From Novosphingobium terrae (lineage in GTDB: Bacteria; Pseudomonadota; Alphaproteobacteria; Sphingomonadales; Sphingomonadaceae): DNA of 64,000 nt. A program made the position numbers and the translations under genes. Positions 8,336 through 17,509 of this stretch are shown piece by piece. How positions within the stretch are numbered: position 1 is the first letter of the stretch; every line of letters starts with the position of its first letter. The notes below the pieces were generated by a model, which was given only the letters and a program-made list of their open reading frames with translations, made no database searches and was not told the origin of the DNA. Where the stretch lies: positions 1,798,001 through 1,862,000 of the forward strand of contig NZ_JABVZR010000002.1 in assembly GCF_017163935.1 (NCBI RefSeq). The letters are read 5' to 3'.

Positions 8336-9826
8336 TTACGCCTTCACCTGCCGGAACAGCCAGTCGCGCGCGGCCTTGATGTAGAAGAATTTGCGCGCCG
8401 AACCCATATGGTCGACGCCCTGAAAGGTCAGGAAGGTGATGTTCCCGCCCTTGCCCAGATAGCCATCGACCTGCACCGTCAGCGCCTGCTGCCGCTCCAC
8501 CGGAAAGATCAGCGCGGGATCGAGCTTTTCAGCCGGGCGCGTCACCTTCGCGCCATGCTGCTGCCAGACGGGCACGCATTTTTCGTTCCAGGGGGTGGCC
8601 TTGCCGTCCTCGGTGCCGGTGATGATCAGCAGCTTCTGATCGGCCAGCGTGGCGACATCCTCGGGCCGCTGCTGCCCGGCGATGATCAGGCCTGCGGCAA
8701 AGGTTCCGGCATGCTTCGCCATCAGCCACAGCGAGGTCATCGCCCCCATCGACCAGCCGGTGCAATAGACCCGGCCGGGATCGATCTTCAGCACCTTGTT
8801 CGCGCGATCCGGCAGGTTGGGATTGCCATAGTTCCATGTGTTGGAGAGCAGCTTTTCGACCAGCCGGTAGGTGTTCTCGACGTCGGCGGTATGCTCCCAA
8901 TAGTCGTTCATCGTGGTGCGTTCATAGCGCGGGGTGATGATGACGCATTCATGGCGCTCCTGCTCCTCGGGCAGGCTCCAGATGCTGGCGATGCATTGCT
9001 CGGTCAGCGTCTGGGCGCAGGTGCCGTCATAGCTGGTGCCCGAATGGGTGATGGCCAGCACCAGCGGATAGGCCTTGTTTTCGCCGCCGGGCTTGACGAA
9101 GCTTTTGGGCAGATAGATGCTGTATTCCAGCCAGGCCGAGCGCGTATCGTCCCACCACCAGTGGTTCTGCTCCCAGGCATCGACGCCGCGGATGACCACG
9201 CTGTTGCCGCGCCGCCCGACATTGCTCCACACCTTGTCGCTGGCGGCATAGGTGGCTCCGCTGGCGGTTTTCACTGCCTTGTTCTGCGAGAGGGCAACCT
9301 TGTCGCTGTCGGTGGTGGGCAGGCTGAGATCGGCCTCATGCGCGAATTCGAGGATGACATGGCGCCCGGCCACGCTTTTGCGGTCGGCGCGCAGGGCGGG
9401 CTCGGCGCTGGTGTAGATCGCCGCGATGGCGCGGGGCTGGGGCGCTTCGCTGGTGGCGTTCTTGTCGGGCGCCTGAGGCATGCCGGGGAAATAGCCCCTG
9501 GCGGCGGGCACGACCCCGGCGGCGAAGCTCTCCGGCGTCAGGCTGGCCGGATCGATGGCGACATCATAGCTGACCGCGATGCCATAGACCTTCTCGCCGC
9601 CGCCGGTCACCTCGCAAAGCGCGGAAATGCCCTGAAGGCCCGGGGCCATGGGCTTTTGCGCGCCCGGGCCATTGCCGTCAGCTCCCGGACCGCCGGGCGC
9701 GCCGGAGGCCACATTGAAGCCGCCCGGTTGCGCGCGCGCCGGTGAGGCGCCCAGCCCCATCGCCGAGGCCGTTCCGGCCAGCACGGCCCCTGCCGCCACA
9801 AAATTTCGTCTCGATACATCGCTCAT
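8336..9826 (-). CDS. Exported alpha/beta hydrolase (esterase/peptidase-like)
   Basis: A 496-residue protein with a Tat-type leader (SRRNFVAAGAVLAGTASA). After a Gly/Pro-rich spacer comes a beta-rich region (about residues 65-190) like the Ig-like domain of exported esterases. An alpha/beta hydrolase domain follows (about 225-495) with the nucleophile elbow GWSMG and a late QGVDHMG that could supply the histidine. The closest general type is the prolyl-oligopeptidase/PHB-depolymerase-like secreted esterase; the substrate is not evident. It follows the ceramidase-like gene by 31 bases on the same strand, so the two are probably co-transcribed. Confidence 0.8.
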   Translation of the reverse strand: MSDVSRRNFVAAGAVLAGTASAMGLGASPARAQPGGFNVASGAPGGPGADGNGPGAQKPMAPGLQGISALCEVTGGGEKVYGIAVSYDVAIDPASLTPESFAAGVVPAARGYFPGMPQAPDKNATSEAPQPRAIAAIYTSAEPALRADRKSVAGRHVILEFAHEADLSLPTTDSDKVALSQNKAVKTASGATYAASDKVWSNVGRRGNSVVIRGVDAWEQNHWWWDDTRSAWLEYSIYLPKSFVKPGGENKAYPLVLAITHSGTSYDGTCAQTLTEQCIASIWSLPEEQERHECVIITPRYERTTMNDYWEHTADVENTYRLVEKLLSNTWNYGNPNLPDRANKVLKIDPGRVYCTGWSMGAMTSLWLMAKHAGTFAAGLIIAGQQRPEDVATLADQKLLIITGTEDGKATPWNEKCVPVWQQHGAKVTRPAEKLDPALIFPVERQQALTVQVDGYLGKGGNITFLTFQGVDHMGSARKFFYIKAARDWLFRQVKA

Positions 9827-9857
9827 GCGTCAGCTCTCCGGTCCATGCGGGTGTTTG

Positions 9858-11186
9858 TCAGGGGCGCTTGCGGGGGGCAAGCGTGGCCAGCCGGGCGACG
9901 ATGGCCTTGGCAAAGACCTCGCCCGATCCCGGGGCGTAGGAGGAATTCATCGCCTGATAGGTGATGTCTTTGTAGCCTTGCGCATCAGGCAGATATTTCG
10001 CCGCGCCATTGACCATGGTGGCCACGATGGTGCGGGCAAAGGGCGAATGGGCCTTGATCCAGGCGCCGGTCGCGGCATTCAGCTCCACCTGCACGCCCAC
10101 GATGGCGACATTGCCCAGCGTCAGGATTGTATAGGGCGCATCGGCCTTGCCATTGACCTTGAAGGCATAGCTGCGGGTCGGCCTGATCTGGGTGAGCTGG
10201 CGCGGGCGCTCCTGCGTCTGCAGGGACACCTGACCGGAGACCACCTTGACGCTGCCACCCGTCACAGCCTGCGCATGGCTGGCCGCGCGCACCGCTGCCG
10301 CGCCCAGCCGCTCGCCCTGCAGGGCCACCAGCGGATAGCCCGCCCGCCCCAGATTGACCGGCACCGGCTGGCCCGCCGCATCATAGACATTGTGGAGCGC
10401 GGTATAGGCGGGCACCTGATCGCCCGCCGCGCCGGTCATGAACAGGCTGACCCCGCCCAGATGGTCCTCCACTTGGCGCGCCGTGGCGCCTGCCAGATCG
10501 GCGCTGACCGCCTTGCCGGTGGCGCCTTCTCCGCCCGTGTGGTCCATGATCGAGGATTGCACGGCATAATTGACCAGCGTGGCGATCGGGCGATGGTCCG
10601 CCCCGTCGATCCGCAGCAGGGCGAGGGTCTTGTCCGAGGGGCCTGCCTCGCTGGCGCCCAGCCACCAGCCTTCGGCCATCTCGACATTGCGGTTGATGTT
10701 GACGGCGCTGGTGGCGGTGCCGAAGCTCAGCATCGCGGGGGCTGCGCTGCGGGCGGCCTGCTGCGCGGCGGTGGTCAGCGCCTGCATGATCTCGGCGACA
10801 TAGGCCTTCGAGCGTTCGGCCTCATCACCCTTGCCCGAAAGGAACATATGCGGCGCCGAGAACGTATGGCTGGCCACGATCAGCACATTGTCGGCAGGCG
10901 TTTGCGTGGCCCTGGTGACGGCATCCTTCATCGCCGCAATGTCACCGGCGCTGAGCGAGGTCTGATCGAGCACCGCAATGGCCGCGCGGCCGCCGCCATC
11001 GGCCAGCACCAGCACGCGCACGCTCAGCGGATCGAGCACGGTGGTGAAGTCGTCGAGCGGCAGCAGGCTGGCGGGCAGGTCGATGGTGGCCTTCCCGGCC
11101 CCGGCAGTGAGCGCCGCCTGAGCCGGTGCCGCACCAAGCCCCAGCGCCGAGCAGGCAAGCATCAGAAAGCGATATCGAAAAGGCAT
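9858..11186 (-). CDS. Neutral ceramidase-like exported protein
   Basis: A 442-residue protein with a signal peptide (SALGLGAAPAQA-AL). It has the beginning typical of the neutral/alkaline ceramidase N-terminal family: LTAGAGKATIDLP, then VLVLADGG, LDQTSLSAGD and VASHTFSAPHMF. In characterised enzymes the corresponding segment reads HTHSGP and contributes to zinc binding; here the second histidine is Phe, so activity is uncertain. The long C-terminal Ig-like domain of true ceramidases is absent (they are about 640 residues or more). The start at 11186 is preferred because it gives a clean signal peptide. It may act on amide or ester lipids in the periplasm. Confidence 0.75.
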   Translation of the reverse strand: MPFRYRFLMLACSALGLGAAPAQAALTAGAGKATIDLPASLLPLDDFTTVLDPLSVRVLVLADGGGRAAIAVLDQTSLSAGDIAAMKDAVTRATQTPADNVLIVASHTFSAPHMFLSGKGDEAERSKAYVAEIMQALTTAAQQAARSAAPAMLSFGTATSAVNINRNVEMAEGWWLGASEAGPSDKTLALLRIDGADHRPIATLVNYAVQSSIMDHTGGEGATGKAVSADLAGATARQVEDHLGGVSLFMTGAAGDQVPAYTALHNVYDAAGQPVPVNLGRAGYPLVALQGERLGAAAVRAASHAQAVTGGSVKVVSGQVSLQTQERPRQLTQIRPTRSYAFKVNGKADAPYTILTLGNVAIVGVQVELNAATGAWIKAHSPFARTIVATMVNGAAKYLPDAQGYKDITYQAMNSSYAPGSGEVFAKAIVARLATLAPRKRP

Positions 11187-11440
11187 GAGGTCAGTCTCTT
11201 TCCCGCAAGGCTGGGCATCAGGGCATGGTCTGCTGTGGAGCATGGGGCCGGTCACATGGCCATTCGAGTTGCCGCGTCACGCCATAGGATTGGCGATCGC
11301 CCGGATGGGGGCGGGGGTGTCTGCGTGGCGCATGGTCATTGTTTCATCTCCCAACGGGCTGGCCTTGTGGGCGATGACGCCATGCCCGGCAGATTCCGCA
11401 GGTCGGATGAAAAAATTATGAGGGCGCGCCGGGCGGCGGC

Positions 11441-12709
11441 CTATGCCGCTTCGGCTGGTCTGGCCGGAGACACACGCGCGATAGCCATGGCCAGCAGGCC
11501 GGTGCCTGTGGCCGCCGTGATCGTCAGGGCCGCGCCATGTGCCGGATCGCCGGAGAAGGCGACGCCCATGGTGCACAGCGCGCCAATGGCCATTTGGGAC
11601 GCCCCATAGATCCCCGAGCCCGAGGCCGTCGCGACAGGATTGACGCTGATGGCCAGCGTCAGCGCCGGGGGGCCGGACAGACCCGCGCCGAACAGGAACA
11701 GCCCCATGCTCATCGCCAGCGCGGCCACGGTGAGCCAGCCGTTCATGACCAGGGTGAGGAAGCTCAGCGCGCTGGTGCAGACGCAGAAGCCGCCCAGCAT
11801 CAACAGCTTTTGCGGCAGCATGCGATGCGCCAGCCTGCTGGCCGCGATGCTGCCGACCCAGATCCCCGCGCTGGCACAGGCCAGAAGCGGGCCGATGCGA
11901 TCCGCCGTGTAGCCGAACTGCCTGACCAGAATAAAAGGCGCCGCGCCGATCAGGGCATACATCGAGGTGGTGAAGCAGCCCCCCGCCAAAGACCAGCACA
12001 GGAAGCCGGGCGTCACCAGCAGCTGGAGGTAGTTGCGCAGAACCTGACGGCCAGCAACGGACGGCTGCCTGCCATCGGGGATCATCAGCCAGGTGCCCAG
12101 CAGGTTCATGCAGCCCAGCACCGCCAGCAGGGCAAAGATCATCCGCCAGCCCCAGAAGGCGGCGATGGTGCCCCCGGCCAGCGGAGACAGCGCCGGGCCT
12201 AGGGTGATCACCAGATTCATCATCGCCTGCCGATGCGTGGCCTCACGCGGGGAGCAGCCCCGCCGGGCAATGGCTCTGGCCAGCACCAGCCCGGCCCCGC
12301 CGCCCAGCGATTGCACCAGCCTGATCGCGATCAGCGCGCCCGCGGTTTGCGCCATGCTGGCGGCCATGCTGGCCAGCACATAGAGCAGCAGGCCCGCCAT
12401 CAGCACCCGCCTTTGCCCCAGCCAGTCGGCGAGCGGCCCATAGATCAGCTGACCCACCGCAAGGCCGGTGATGTAGATGCTGATCGTCAGCTGCATATCC
12501 CTGGTGCTGGCGCCAAGCGTGTGCGCGGCAAAGGGCAGGGCGGGAATGAAGATATGGGCCGTCATGATCGCCCCAAGGGCGATCATGCCCAGCAGCCAGA
12601 GCGGCGCGGGCCTTTGCGGCGCCTTGCCCATCAGGGCGCGGGCTTTGCGCAAGGCGGCGGGGCGAAAAGCGGCTGGCTTGCCGGCAGGCGGGGGCGACAG
12701 GGGGATCAC
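11441..12709 (-). CDS. MFS multidrug exporter, Bcr/CflA type
   Basis: A 422-residue major facilitator with twelve predicted helices. The family signature between helices 2 and 3 reads GPLADWLGQRRVLMAGLLLY, and QSLGGGAGLVLARAIARR is typical of the Bcr/CflA branch that expels drugs and small metabolites. Translation from the GTG at 12709 has AAGGGG upstream, but that sequence lies in a hairpin; an in-frame ATG at about 12631 is an alternative. The gene lies on the same strand as, and downstream of, the Rieske oxygenase at 12812, so it may export a toxic intermediate of that pathway. Confidence 0.88.
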   Translation of the reverse strand: MIPLSPPPAGKPAAFRPAALRKARALMGKAPQRPAPLWLLGMIALGAIMTAHIFIPALPFAAHTLGASTRDMQLTISIYITGLAVGQLIYGPLADWLGQRRVLMAGLLLYVLASMAASMAQTAGALIAIRLVQSLGGGAGLVLARAIARRGCSPREATHRQAMMNLVITLGPALSPLAGGTIAAFWGWRMIFALLAVLGCMNLLGTWLMIPDGRQPSVAGRQVLRNYLQLLVTPGFLCWSLAGGCFTTSMYALIGAAPFILVRQFGYTADRIGPLLACASAGIWVGSIAASRLAHRMLPQKLLMLGGFCVCTSALSFLTLVMNGWLTVAALAMSMGLFLFGAGLSGPPALTLAISVNPVATASGSGIYGASQMAIGALCTMGVAFSGDPAHGAALTITAATGTGLLAMAIARVSPARPAEAA

Positions 12710-12714
12710 AACAA

Positions 12715-12733
12715 GCCCCTTGGCAAAGGGGGC
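12715..12733 (-). promoter_or_regulatory. Hairpin covering the exporter ribosome binding site
   Basis: Read on the minus strand, CCCCTT and AAGGGG pair across a 4-6 base loop, and the AAGGGG arm is the only Shine-Dalgarno-like sequence before the GTG at 12709. A CCCTTGGCAA decamer occurs twice (plus-strand positions 12717 and 12746). This could limit translation or be a repressor site; both are inference. Confidence 0.3.
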
Positions 12734-12811
12734 GGTTCATGGATGCCCTTGGCAAGCCCCAGTCACCGCCCTCTGTCAGCGTCGGGCCTTTGGTGGCCCG
12801 GCGCATGGGTG

Positions 12812-13855
12812 TCAGGCCGGGATGCGCCGGTCCTGCTCCTGTTCCTGCATCGTGCCCAGCAGGCGGCGCGTCTGGTTGACGGCGCCGTCGCTGGCAATGC
12901 CGACAAAGCCGCGCATGGGCGCATCGTTGATCCGCTCCTGCTGGGCCTGCAGCGTTTCCTCATCCTCGGTGATCGTGTCGAAGAACTGGTCGAACAGCAC
13001 CTCGGGCACGCCGCTGTCACGCGGGGCGGTGGTGCAGATGGTCCAGAGGTAGTGGCTGGTGGTGTCGGTTTCGGGGGTGATGAAATGGTTGTTGGCCAGC
13101 ATGAAGCCGTGGTCGCGCTTGCCCTCATAGGCCCCCGTGCCCGCATCGCAGCCGCCCGCATTGACCCGGCAGGTCATGCCGCGCGCCGGCTCGAAACGGA
13201 CCTCCTGCCAGCGATCGACCCGGCCCTTGAAACCACCGGCGTCGATATAGGATTTGGGCGGCACGGAATTGGGCATCTGGCGCAGCAGGGTCACCCGGCG
13301 ACCGTCGAATTCCACCTTGGTGTCGGCGCCGTAATGCTGCTCCGGATTGCCGCCGATGGTCTTGGCATGGATATAGGGGACGTGCGTGAGATCCATAATG
13401 TTGTCGATGATCAGCTGCCAGTCGGCCTTCACATGGAAGTTGAAGGGCTTCCACGTCCAGCGCGGATCATCATGCTCGGGGTTGTCGATGATGGTCGAGG
13501 GATCGGCCAAAGCGGGCTCGCCCATCCAGATCCAGATCAGATGGTCCTTTTCCACCACCGGATAATGCCGGACATTGGCGGCGGCGGGGATGCGCTGCTG
13601 GTTGGGGATGCGGGTGCAGGTGCCCTGACCGTTGAACTCCACGCCGTGATAGCAGCAGCGGATGATATCGCCATCGACATGGCCTGCGCTCAGCGGCATG
13701 GCGCGGTGGCTGCAGCGGTCCTCCAGCGCGGCGATCTGGCCCTGCTGGGTGCGGAACAGCACCACGGCCTCATTCAGGAACTTGCGCCCCAATGCCTTGC
13801 CGGGCGCGATTTCGGCGGCAAAAGCCGCGACATACCATGTGTTGCGAATGAACAT
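12812..13855 (-). CDS. Rieske non-heme iron oxygenase, VanA-type
   Basis: A 347-residue terminal oxygenase. The Rieske cluster ligands are C48-x-H50 and C67-x2-H70, spaced 16 residues apart as in the family. The mononuclear iron site is D155-x2-H158-x4-H163 (DLTHVPYIH), preceded by the bridging region DNIMD. Vanillate O-demethylase-type enzymes of this length hydroxylate or demethylate aromatic or terpenoid substrates using a VanB-type reductase. The only such reductase in the window is at 16522. The ATG at 13855 has GGGAG upstream. Substrate specificity cannot be told from sequence. Confidence 0.9.
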   Translation of the reverse strand: MFIRNTWYVAAFAAEIAPGKALGRKFLNEAVVLFRTQQGQIAALEDRCSHRAMPLSAGHVDGDIIRCCYHGVEFNGQGTCTRIPNQQRIPAAANVRHYPVVEKDHLIWIWMGEPALADPSTIIDNPEHDDPRWTWKPFNFHVKADWQLIIDNIMDLTHVPYIHAKTIGGNPEQHYGADTKVEFDGRRVTLLRQMPNSVPPKSYIDAGGFKGRVDRWQEVRFEPARGMTCRVNAGGCDAGTGAYEGKRDHGFMLANNHFITPETDTTSHYLWTICTTAPRDSGVPEVLFDQFFDTITEDEETLQAQQERINDAPMRGFVGIASDGAVNQTRRLLGTMQEQEQDRRIPA

Positions 13856-14009
13856 GCCGATCTCCCGAACAGATGTGGCGTGAGGGCGCTCATGCCCTCC
13901 TTTTTCTTGGGGGCGAGACTATGATGCGCCCCGGGGGTGGGCCAATTGCAATCTTATAAAGGCATAACAAAACCGGAATGAGGATTATGTGCCATTTGAA
14001 TGGCTGTGC

Positions 14010-14789
14010 TCAGCGCAGATAGAGCCCGCCGTTCATATCCAGCGTGGCCCCCACGAAAAACCCTCCGCGATCCGAGGCCAGCAGGGCGGTGGCCGCCGCG
14101 ATTTCGCTGACCTGCATAAAGCGGCCGATCGGCACTTCCCCTTCCACGCGGGCGATCTGCTCGGGGCTGAGGCGGCCCTTGGCGGTGTCGATCGGGCCGG
14201 GGGCGATGGCATTCACGGTCACGCCGCTGCCCGCCAGATAGCGCGCGAAATATTTGGTGAGCATGATCGCCCCCGCCTTGGAGGCGGCATAATGCGGCGA
14301 GGCCACCGTGCCGCCGTTCTGCCCCGCCAGCGAGGTGATGTTGACGATGCGGCCATAGCCATGCTCGCGCATATGTTCGGAAAAGATCTGGCAGCTCAGG
14401 AAGACGCTGCGCATGTTGATCTGGACGATCTCGTCGAATTCCTCGGGGCTGATGTCCTGCGTGGGGGTGCGCTTGGCATAGCCCGCGTTGTTGACGACGA
14501 TATCGACTCGGCCCCAGGCCTGCGAGACAGCATCGCGGGCGGCCAGAAAATCGGCCTTGCTGCGCACATCCAGCGTCAGGGCCATGGCGCTCGCACCGCT
14601 GGGATCGAGCGACAGCGCGACCTGCCGCGCCGCCTCGGGATCGACATCGCTGACGGCCACTTTGCCGCCACCGGCATGGATTTCACGGGCAACCGCCTCG
14701 CCCACGCCACGGCCGCCGCCGGTCACCAGCGCAGTGCGGTCCTTGAATGAGAAGCTGCCATTGGCGGGAAGGGAAAATGTCTCGGTCAT
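14010..14789 (-). CDS. Short-chain dehydrogenase/reductase
   Basis: A 259-residue classical SDR. The cofactor-binding TGGGRGVGEA lies at about residues 24-33, NNAGYAK at about 102, a catalytic serine in ITSLAGQ, and YAASKAG supplies Tyr and Lys. A final GATLDMNGGLYL is typical of 3-oxoacyl reductase-like members. It diverges from the Rieske oxygenase at 15064 across a spacer with an operator-like palindrome, so it is probably induced with the pathway and oxidises an alcohol or diol produced by the oxygenases. The precise substrate is unknown. Confidence 0.9.
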   Translation of the reverse strand: MTETFSLPANGSFSFKDRTALVTGGGRGVGEAVAREIHAGGGKVAVSDVDPEAARQVALSLDPSGASAMALTLDVRSKADFLAARDAVSQAWGRVDIVVNNAGYAKRTPTQDISPEEFDEIVQINMRSVFLSCQIFSEHMREHGYGRIVNITSLAGQNGGTVASPHYAASKAGAIMLTKYFARYLAGSGVTVNAIAPGPIDTAKGRLSPEQIARVEGEVPIGRFMQVSEIAAATALLASDRGGFFVGATLDMNGGLYLR

Positions 14790-14923
14790 CGTTGTGGCTT
14801 TCGTGGTTCGGGGGTGATCAGCGGTGGATCATGCTCTGCCATGGGGGGGGCGGTCTGCGTGCCGCCGTGATGCCAAGAAGCAGCAAAGCATGAATGGCTG
14901 CAAGTGCATCGTCCCGCTTTCTG

Positions 14924-14938
14924 AATGGTAAGACCTTA
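14924..14938. promoter_or_regulatory. Putative GntR operator, SDR/Rieske divergent promoter
   Basis: AATGGT-AAG-ACCTTA. The left half-site is identical to the perfect palindrome found at 23268 and 26647; the right half keeps ACC. It lies in the 274-base spacer between the divergent genes starting at 14789 and 15064. Confidence 0.5.
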
Positions 14939-15063
14939 TTCTGATTGGGGCGAAAAAGCCTCAGGCTCTAACAGGGCGGGGACAAGGTCACGGCCGGGCA
15001 GGCCAGCGCTCCGCGACAGGAAGCGCCCGCCGGACCCGCCACCAGCAGAGGAACAGCCTGACA

Positions 15064-16377
15064 ATGCAGTCCAACGACAGTATCGATCTGACCCGGGTGG
15101 GCCCCGGCACCGTGATGGGGGCGTTCATGCGCCAATACTGGATGCCGGCCTGCCTGTCCTCGGAAGTGAAGGCCGATGGCGATCCGGTGCGCCTGATGAT
15201 CCTGTGCGAAAAGCTGATCGCCTTCCGTGACAGCTCGGGCCGGGTGGGGATCATGGATCACCGCTGCCCGCATCGCTGCGCCTCGCTGTTCATCGGCCGC
15301 AACGAGCAGAACGGCATCCGCTGCGTCTATCACGGCTGGAAGTTCGATGTGGACGGCAAGTGCGTCGACATGCCCTCGGTCCCGGCGCGGATGGACTTCA
15401 AGGAGAAGGTCCACGCCAAGGCCTACAAGACGCATGAGGCCAACGGGCTGATCTGGGTCTATATGGGCGAAAATCAGGCCAGCCCGCCGCCCTTCCCCGA
15501 AATCGAGGCGACGATGCATCCCGAGGCCGAGATCTGGTGCCTGCAGCGCGACTGCAACTGGCTTCAGGCGCTGGAAGGCGACATTGACACCAGCCATGTC
15601 GGCTTCCTGCATGTCGGCTCGATCGAGGCGGACGATCTGGATGAAGACCATCCGATGCGCCCCACCGTGCTGGACCGCGCCCCCGAATATGAGGTCGCCC
15701 AGTCCGACTGGGGCGTGATGTATGGCGCGCACCGCCCCAATGACGACGGGCAGAAGTCATGGCGCGTGGCGCATTACATGTTCCCCTTCTGGACGCAGAC
15801 CCCCAACAACCGCTTCGCCACCCGCGCCATCGCCCGCGCCTGGGTGCCGATGGATGACGAGCATTCGATGCTCTTCGACATCACCTGCGGCGTGGATGCG
15901 GGCAACCCTGCCTACACCTCGACGTTGAAGGATGGCACGCCGCTGTTCGATGTGATCCAGTACGCGCCCAACACCACCGACTGGTACGGCCGCTGGCGCT
16001 CGGCGGACAGCCAGGCCAACGATTGGGCGATCGACCGCGAAAGCCAGCGCAACGGCACGCAGTTCACCGGCATTCCCAACATCACCATGCAGGATCAGGC
16101 CGTGACCGAAAGCATGGGGCCGATCACCGATCACAGCTTCGAGAATCTGGCGCCGACCGACCAGATGATCGCACGTGTGCGCCGCCGCGTGCTGCTGGCC
16201 GCCCGCGCTCTGGCCAGCAAGGGCACTGTGCCGCCGGGCGTGGAAGACCCCTCCATCTTTTATCGTGCCCGTGCCGGATCTTTCCTGCACAATCCGGAGG
16301 ATACGCTGCAGCAGGCCTATGAGGTGGCGCTCACCAAGGCGGTGCGCTGGCCCGAAAGGACCGAAGCGGCGGAATAA
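15064..16377 (+). CDS. Rieske oxygenase, phthalate-dioxygenase-like
   Basis: A 437-residue terminal oxygenase larger than the VanA type. Rieske ligands are C68-x-H70 and C87-x2-H90; the catalytic iron site is D175-x2-H178-x4-H183 (DTSHVGFLH). The long insertion and C-terminal extension match the phthalate 4,5-dioxygenase/OhpA-type group, which uses a single-protein FMN/2Fe-2S reductase. Such a reductase follows at 16522 on the same strand, 144 bases downstream. This is the most likely initial ring- or side-chain-oxygenating enzyme of the cluster; the substrate is not known. Confidence 0.92.
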   Translation: MQSNDSIDLTRVGPGTVMGAFMRQYWMPACLSSEVKADGDPVRLMILCEKLIAFRDSSGRVGIMDHRCPHRCASLFIGRNEQNGIRCVYHGWKFDVDGKCVDMPSVPARMDFKEKVHAKAYKTHEANGLIWVYMGENQASPPPFPEIEATMHPEAEIWCLQRDCNWLQALEGDIDTSHVGFLHVGSIEADDLDEDHPMRPTVLDRAPEYEVAQSDWGVMYGAHRPNDDGQKSWRVAHYMFPFWTQTPNNRFATRAIARAWVPMDDEHSMLFDITCGVDAGNPAYTSTLKDGTPLFDVIQYAPNTTDWYGRWRSADSQANDWAIDRESQRNGTQFTGIPNITMQDQAVTESMGPITDHSFENLAPTDQMIARVRRRVLLAARALASKGTVPPGVEDPSIFYRARAGSFLHNPEDTLQQAYEVALTKAVRWPERTEAAE

Positions 16378-16384
16378 GGCAACC

Positions 16385-16411
16385 GGGCCGGCGCGATCCA
16401 TGCGCCGGCCC
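16385..16411 (+). terminator. Perfect GC-rich hairpin after the oxygenase
   Basis: Ten-base arms GGGCCGGCGC and GCGCCGGCCC pair perfectly around GATCCAT, 8 bases after the oxygenase stop. There is no T tract, so it may partly terminate transcription or protect the upstream mRNA rather than end the operon, since the reductase follows. Confidence 0.45.
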
Positions 16412-16521
16412 CTCAAACGACAGGCATATCAGGTGACGACACGCATACGGGCAGGAACAGGCCGTCGATCCATGACGGTCGGCTGTTGCCACGAAACGCA
16501 TCGCGCCAAAGGGAGAGTGTG

Positions 16522-17454
16522 ATGCAGGCACGTATCAAGGCCATCCGCTGGGAGGCCGAAGGCATTCTGGCTTTTACGCTGGAGCCGCTGGGCGGCGGGC
16601 TGATGCCCGCTTTCGAACCCGGCGCCCATATCGATGTGCAACTGGCGCCGGGGCTGAGCCGCAGCTATTCGCTGGCCAATGATCCGGCGATCCGCGGCTC
16701 TTACGAGATCGGCGTCCATTTCTCGCCGACCAGCCGGGGCGGCTCGCGCCACATCCATGAAAAATGGCGCGCGGGCGATGTGATCGAGATTTCCGAGCCC
16801 AAGAACAACTTCCCGCTGGTGGAGGACGCCCCCCACACCGTGCTGATCGCGGGCGGGATCGGCATCACGCCGATGCTGCCGATGATCGCGCGGCTGCAGA
16901 AGCTGGGCCGCAGCTGGGAGCTGCATTACGTCTCCGCCTCGCCGGAACGCGCGGCTTATGTCGCCCATCTGGAAGCGCATGACGGGGTGATCATCGCTTT
17001 CGACGGCATCCCGGGCGGCCAGCGGCTCGATCTGAAGGCGATCTGCGATGCAGCCCCGGCGGACGCGCATCTCTATTGCTGCGGGCCCACGGGCATGCTC
17101 GACGCCTTTGTGGCGATCAATGCCGAGCGCCCCAGGCCCAACGTCCATATCGAATATTTCAGCGCCGAAACCGAGGTGGCGACCGAGGGCGGCTACACGC
17201 TCGAACTGGTGCGCACCGGCAAGACCGTGGCGGTGGAGGAGGGCGAGACGATGCTCGATGCGCTGCTCTCCGCCGGGGTCGACATCGGCTTTGCCTGCGG
17301 CGAGGGCGTCTGCGGCACCTGCGAGGTCAAGGTGCTGGAAGGCATCCCCGACCATCGCGACCATTTCCTGACCGATGAGGACAAGGCGTCCAACCGCTCG
17401 ATCATGGTGTGTTGTTCGGGGTCGAAATCGTCGAAGCTGGTGCTGGATATCTGA
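16522..17454 (+). CDS. Phthalate dioxygenase reductase/VanB-type ferredoxin reductase
   Basis: A 310-residue single-chain reductase that passes electrons from NAD(P)H through FMN to a plant-type 2Fe-2S centre and on to the Rieske oxygenase. The flavin motif is SRSYSLAND, the nucleotide motif AGGIGITPMLP, and the ferredoxin cysteines are C259, C264, C267 and C297 (CGEGVCGTC). The ATG at 16522 follows GGGAGAG and starts MQARIKAI. It is the only oxygenase reductase in the window and may serve all three Rieske oxygenases. Confidence 0.93.
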   Translation: MQARIKAIRWEAEGILAFTLEPLGGGLMPAFEPGAHIDVQLAPGLSRSYSLANDPAIRGSYEIGVHFSPTSRGGSRHIHEKWRAGDVIEISEPKNNFPLVEDAPHTVLIAGGIGITPMLPMIARLQKLGRSWELHYVSASPERAAYVAHLEAHDGVIIAFDGIPGGQRLDLKAICDAAPADAHLYCCGPTGMLDAFVAINAERPRPNVHIEYFSAETEVATEGGYTLELVRTGKTVAVEEGETMLDALLSAGVDIGFACGEGVCGTCEVKVLEGIPDHRDHFLTDEDKASNRSIMVCCSGSKSSKLVLDI

Positions 17455-17509
17455 ACGAAAGCAAGCGGCAGAGGGCGGAGCGAACCGCCACGCCGGAGAG
17501 GAGAACAAT

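Noticed and set aside
9648..11609. Plus-strand open frame of 653 codons
   Set aside because: It runs opposite the ceramidase-like gene, which has a signal peptide and family motifs; the plus-strand frame has neither.
13774..13893. 40-codon minus-strand ORF with a strong ribosome site overlapping the Rieske gene start
   Set aside because: The AAGGAGG before its ATG lies in the GAGGGC/GCCCTC hairpin and the frame runs into the oxygenase gene in another phase; the peptide has no features. The Rieske gene has its own ribosome site.
13958..13972. Possible extra GntR operator (AAAGGC-ATA-ACAAAA) before the Rieske gene at 12812
   Set aside because: It lacks the GGT-N3-ACC core that the other sites keep, so similarity may be chance.
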